A stretch of 40,450 nt of DNA from NCBI GenBank assembly GCA_964470785.1, contig CAYYED010000040.1, forward strand, positions 1 to 40,450. The letters run 5' to 3'. Source of the DNA: CAYYED01 sp964470785. GTDB taxonomy: Bacteria > Patescibacteriota > Minisyncoccia > Minisyncoccales > PEYH01. The position numbers and the translations under genes were made by a program. Below the pieces are notes generated by a model that worked only from the letters and a program-made list of their open reading frames with translations, was not told the DNA's origin and searched no databases. This document shows, piece after piece, positions 37,807 to 40,450 of this stretch (position 1 is its first letter; each line of letters begins with the position of its first letter).

Positions 37807-38937
37807 ATGCCATCAAGAAACAAAAAAAGAATAGGGGTCGTTACCTCGGGTATTGATGAAAATGTATTATCAGGCCCGGCATTTTGTCAAAAAAAATTAT
37901 TGTCTGCTATAATCAAAATCAACGATCCTGAAATTGACCTTTTTCTAATACATTTTAAGAAAGATAAACAAGAAACAATTTACCAAAAAGCAAAAGAAAT
38001 TATCTGTCCGAAATCACCGATTAGCATTAATAGACAAATTAACAATTTAAAATTAGATATAGTACATATAAATCATATTACTTATAAATGGCCTACTTTT
38101 TATTTTCTTCCAGTAAAAAAAGTTATTACTATCCATGGTGATGCTTCTTTTGTTTTGTCTAAACAATATTTATCAAAACAAGCCATTTTAACTAAAAATT
38201 TAGCCCTGATTTGGCACCATTTAGGTTTTTTAAAAAAAATAGACAAATTTGTCGCTGTTTCGCAGTCCACTTCTAAAATTATTCAAAAAAATCTTAGATT
38301 GCCTGAAAATAAAATAATAGTAATTTATAATGGCATTGATAATAATATGCGTTTTGTAAAAAACGCAAAAAAAATAGCTAAACATAAATGGAATATTGAC
38401 GCTCCATTTATTTTAAATGTAAATAATTTTGCTTTAAAGAAAAACATAGTAACGCTTATCGATGCCTTTGCCCTAATTAAGAGCAAAACCTCATTGCCTA
38501 TCAAACTGGTCTTAGCCGGAAAAGGAATTAAAGAAAATCCTTCTATTTTAGAAAAAATTAAAGAAAATAAAATTAAAAATGAAATAATCTTTTTAAATTA
38601 TATCAAAAACGAAGAACTTCCTATTCTCTACAGTGCTTCAGAGGCCTTAGTGAATCCAACCCTACACGAAACCTTTGGTTTACCCAACCTTAAAGCAATG
38701 GCTTGCGGGTGCCCCGTAATTACCTCTAATGTTTTTGCTGTCCCAGAGGTCGTCAATAGTGCAGCGCTATTAATAGATAATCCAAATGATGTCGTAGAAT
38801 TATATAAAAAAATAAAGATTTTACTCGAAGACAAAAAATTATCGTATCAACTAAGAAAAAAAAGCCCTTTACAGGCCCAAAAATTTTCTTGGGAAAAAAC
38901 TGCAAGAGAATTTATTCTTCTCTACAAATCACTCTAA
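37807..38937 (+). CDS. Family 4 glycosyltransferase
   Basis: The 376 residues have the GT4 layout: an N-terminal Rossmann half with LDIVHINHITYKW and ITIHGDASFV, then VAVSQSTSKIIQKNLRLPEN and VIYNGIDNN, and the donor half with FILNVNNFALKKNIVTLIDA, LVLAGKG, EELPILYSASEALVNPTLHETFGLPNLKAMACGCPVI (E-x7-E type) and SNVFAVPEV. It starts 11 bases after the TagF-like gene on the same A+T-rich strand, so it most likely glycosylates the same polymer. The last gene of the plus-strand unit, it converges with the sulfotransferase gene with only two bases between stops. Confidence 0.93.
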   Translation: MPSRNKKRIGVVTSGIDENVLSGPAFCQKKLLSAIIKINDPEIDLFLIHFKKDKQETIYQKAKEIICPKSPISINRQINNLKLDIVHINHITYKWPTFYFLPVKKVITIHGDASFVLSKQYLSKQAILTKNLALIWHHLGFLKKIDKFVAVSQSTSKIIQKNLRLPENKIIVIYNGIDNNMRFVKNAKKIAKHKWNIDAPFILNVNNFALKKNIVTLIDAFALIKSKTSLPIKLVLAGKGIKENPSILEKIKENKIKNEIIFLNYIKNEELPILYSASEALVNPTLHETFGLPNLKAMACGCPVITSNVFAVPEVVNSAALLIDNPNDVVELYKKIKILLEDKKLSYQLRKKSPLQAQKFSWEKTAREFILLYKSL

Positions 38938-38939
38938 CA

Positions 38940-39830
38940 TTAATTTCTTAACCAGTGCGATAAGTCTCTCCCTGTGAGTATAGATAGTTTTTTAATATCA
39001 TCTCTAAAATAAACAATTAGCTCCTGTCGAAACTCTTTCGAAAGAGGTGGAGCAGTCGCGTTTTTAATATTTAAACGCTGAATAGGCGTTAAAATGCCGA
39101 AACTCTTACCAATACCTAATTTCTTCTTTAGTACTCTAATTTTTCTAGGAAGAGTTTGTAGAAACCTGAATCTATAATCCTTCCTCTCGTTAATAACAGG
39201 AAATTCCTTCCGCCCATCATCGCTTAAGCCTAAAAAGAAAAGGGTTTTTTGGTATACCTTACGAGGGTCTTGTTTTAAATCGTCAAGAAAAATAACAAAT
39301 ACCTGAGAACGGGGAACAAATCTATATACTCTTTCTAATTGATAACCCAATGAGCAAAATTCTCCATAAGGAAAAGCTTTTTGTTTAGAGAAGTGCATAT
39401 TTTCAATATGACATTTAAATTGCTGTTTTTTCCAAGCGCTCTCTGGGTCTTTACTATCTTCTTTAAGCATAAACCGCAAGTGCCAAAATAGTGAGTGGAA
39501 CATATCTGCCGGATGACGCACCATTACAATAAATTTTGCCTCTGAATTAAATTTCAAAATATTTTTAATGGCTACCCTTGAAGATAAATATCGTGTAGAC
39601 CCTTCGCCCACTGCCCTGTAATTCTTAGCTCCCCTAAAAAGATTTAAATATTCTTTTTCGGTATGGACTGCTCTTGGTTTTTCAAAAGAATCAGTGTTAA
39701 AATAAGTCGGCTCCTTGGGTGTGCAGAAAAATATATCCGGATGAGTGCGTAAATACTCGCTTAAAGAGGTGGTGCCGCATTTTGGCGCGCCGATTATAAA
39801 AAAATTTGGTTTTTTGATGCCTTTTTTCAT
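38940..39830 (-). CDS. PAPS-dependent sulfotransferase
   Basis: The enzyme transfers sulfate from PAPS to a hydroxyl or amine. The 296 residues begin PNFFIIGAPKCGTTSLSEYL, the 5'-phosphosulfate loop, followed by HPDIFFCTPKEPTYF; the 3'-phosphate motif is KFIVMVRHPADMFHSLFWH (about residues 100-118). These match heparan-sulfate-type and bacterial carbohydrate sulfotransferases. The tail is basic and helical. The APS kinase gene lies eight bases upstream on the same strand, so donor synthesis and transfer are encoded together. The substrate is inferred to be the local polysaccharide; a lipid or sugar acceptor elsewhere is possible. Confidence 0.92.
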   Translation of the reverse strand: MKKGIKKPNFFIIGAPKCGTTSLSEYLRTHPDIFFCTPKEPTYFNTDSFEKPRAVHTEKEYLNLFRGAKNYRAVGEGSTRYLSSRVAIKNILKFNSEAKFIVMVRHPADMFHSLFWHLRFMLKEDSKDPESAWKKQQFKCHIENMHFSKQKAFPYGEFCSLGYQLERVYRFVPRSQVFVIFLDDLKQDPRKVYQKTLFFLGLSDDGRKEFPVINERKDYRFRFLQTLPRKIRVLKKKLGIGKSFGILTPIQRLNIKNATAPPLSKEFRQELIVYFRDDIKKLSILTGRDLSHWLRN

Positions 39831-39838
39831 TCCAAATC

Positions 39839-40441
39839 CTAAATTAAATTATTCTGTTCCAAAAAAGCGATAATTTTTTGTTTGTTTCCTTCCGGTAAGT
39901 TATTGGCAGTGTCTAAAATTATATCCGGATTTTCCGGGGTTTCGTAGGGGTCGGAGATGCCGGTAAAATTTTCTATGTCTCCATTCCTGGCTTTTTTGTA
40001 TAAGCCATTGTTGTCTCGCGCTTCGCAGGCCTCAAGCGGGCAATCGCAAAAAACTTCAATAAAATTATCTATTTCCTGCCTTAATTTATCCCGCTCTTCT
40101 TTGTAAGGGGTGATAAAAGAAGCAAGCACTGCTACCTTGTTTCTGGCAAGCAGTTTTGCCACAAACCCGGCTCTTCTGATGTTTTCGTTTCGGTCTTCCT
40201 TGGAAAAGCCCAAATCCCGGGCCAAGTGCTGGCGCATAATATCTCCGTCTAAACGTTCGACTGTAATGCCCCTTTGTCTTAATGCTTCATAAACTGCATC
40301 GGCATTGGTGGTTTTTCCGGACTGTGATAAACCGGTAAACCACAGAACAAACCCTTGTTTTTTGTTGTTATTGTTTTTGTACATATAATCAACTAATGAA
40401 TTATAACTGTTAATTATTAAATTATAGACCTCTGGCCGCAT
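39839..40441 (-). CDS. cysC: Adenylylsulfate (APS) kinase
   Basis: CysC phosphorylates APS to PAPS, the sulfate donor. The 200 residues show the P-loop WFTGLSQSGKTTNADAVYEAL (usual GLSGSGKST, so Gly to Gln and Ser to Thr), the APS-binding LDGDIMRQHLARDLGFSKED, RNENIRRAGFVAKLLA, FITPYKEERD, CDCPLEACEARDNNGLYKKA and NFTGISDPYETPENPD. All catalytic segments are present. The start is uncertain: ATG at 40441 lies at the window edge with 19 extra residues, or ATG at 40384 (MYKNNNNKKQGF) just before the conserved domain. No ATP sulfurylase lies in the window; it could be just beyond the right edge. Confidence 0.94.
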   Translation of the reverse strand: MRPEVYNLIINSYNSLVDYMYKNNNNKKQGFVLWFTGLSQSGKTTNADAVYEALRQRGITVERLDGDIMRQHLARDLGFSKEDRNENIRRAGFVAKLLARNKVAVLASFITPYKEERDKLRQEIDNFIEVFCDCPLEACEARDNNGLYKKARNGDIENFTGISDPYETPENPDIILDTANNLPEGNKQKIIAFLEQNNLI

Positions 40442-40450
40442 AATGTAAAA

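Overview
The window looks like a chromosomal segment of an ultra-small bacterium of the Candidate Phyla Radiation (Patescibacteria, most like Parcubacteria). This is inferred from gene content: compact housekeeping genes, mostly on the minus strand with gaps of 0-30 bases; several families typical of CPR genomes (a DUF5674 protein, an orphan F420-ligase-like protein, a sigma region 4/HARE-HTH regulator, a VirD4-like ATPase paired with a membrane protein, a small four-helix membrane protein); many short palindromic repeats; and tRNA genes mostly without encoded CCA. UGA is a stop codon: an RF2 gene is present with its programmed frameshift, and no gene needs UGA as sense.

Layout. Bases 1-255 hold the end of an unknown gene and a frameshifted, truncated 5' piece of frr. 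Bases 327-5330 carry tRNA-Gln, ftsX, ftsE, prfB, a CofE-like gene, tRNA-Thr, a 480-base repeat-bearing gap, two small conserved genes and tRNA-Gly, with two tRNA fragments. Bases 5396-9976 carry ftsB, a tiny membrane ORF, lepA, murJ and the RNase P RNA gene with a strong promoter and terminator. Bases 10228-19326 form a long minus-strand block: secD, secF, a sigma4/HARE regulator, a membrane protein, a VirD4-like ATPase, pgk, a RecJ-like DHH gene and an RNase HI gene. Bases 19380-19975 are a two-gene plus-strand insert with its own consensus promoter, strong ribosome binding sites and different base use. Bases 20077-26594 carry a Nudix gene, secA, a hibernation factor, a lysine-rich peptide gene, murB and a small membrane protein, separated by repeat-rich gaps.

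Bases 26744-40441 are a surface-polysaccharide locus: O-antigen ligase, an initiating sugar-phosphate transferase, GDP-mannose pyrophosphorylase (manC), three glycosyltransferases, a polyol-phosphate dehydrogenase-like gene divergent from an IspD/TarI-like cytidylyltransferase, a TagF/TarL-like polyol-phosphate transferase, a sulfotransferase and an APS kinase. Read together, the cell may build a lipid-linked polymer containing mannose and a CDP-activated alditol phosphate, and may sulfate it. A hicBA toxin-antitoxin cassette interrupts this locus at the start of manC.

The most unusual observations are: (1) the dehydrogenase/cytidylyltransferase/TagF set next to a sulfation pair; (2) palindromic intergenic elements captured in frame inside secA and a glycosyltransferase; (3) hicBA inserted at manC with a 51-bp duplication of the manC start; (4) two perfect palindromes of the same design with covarying arms; (5) several 20-, 33- and 35-bp tandem arrays in gaps.
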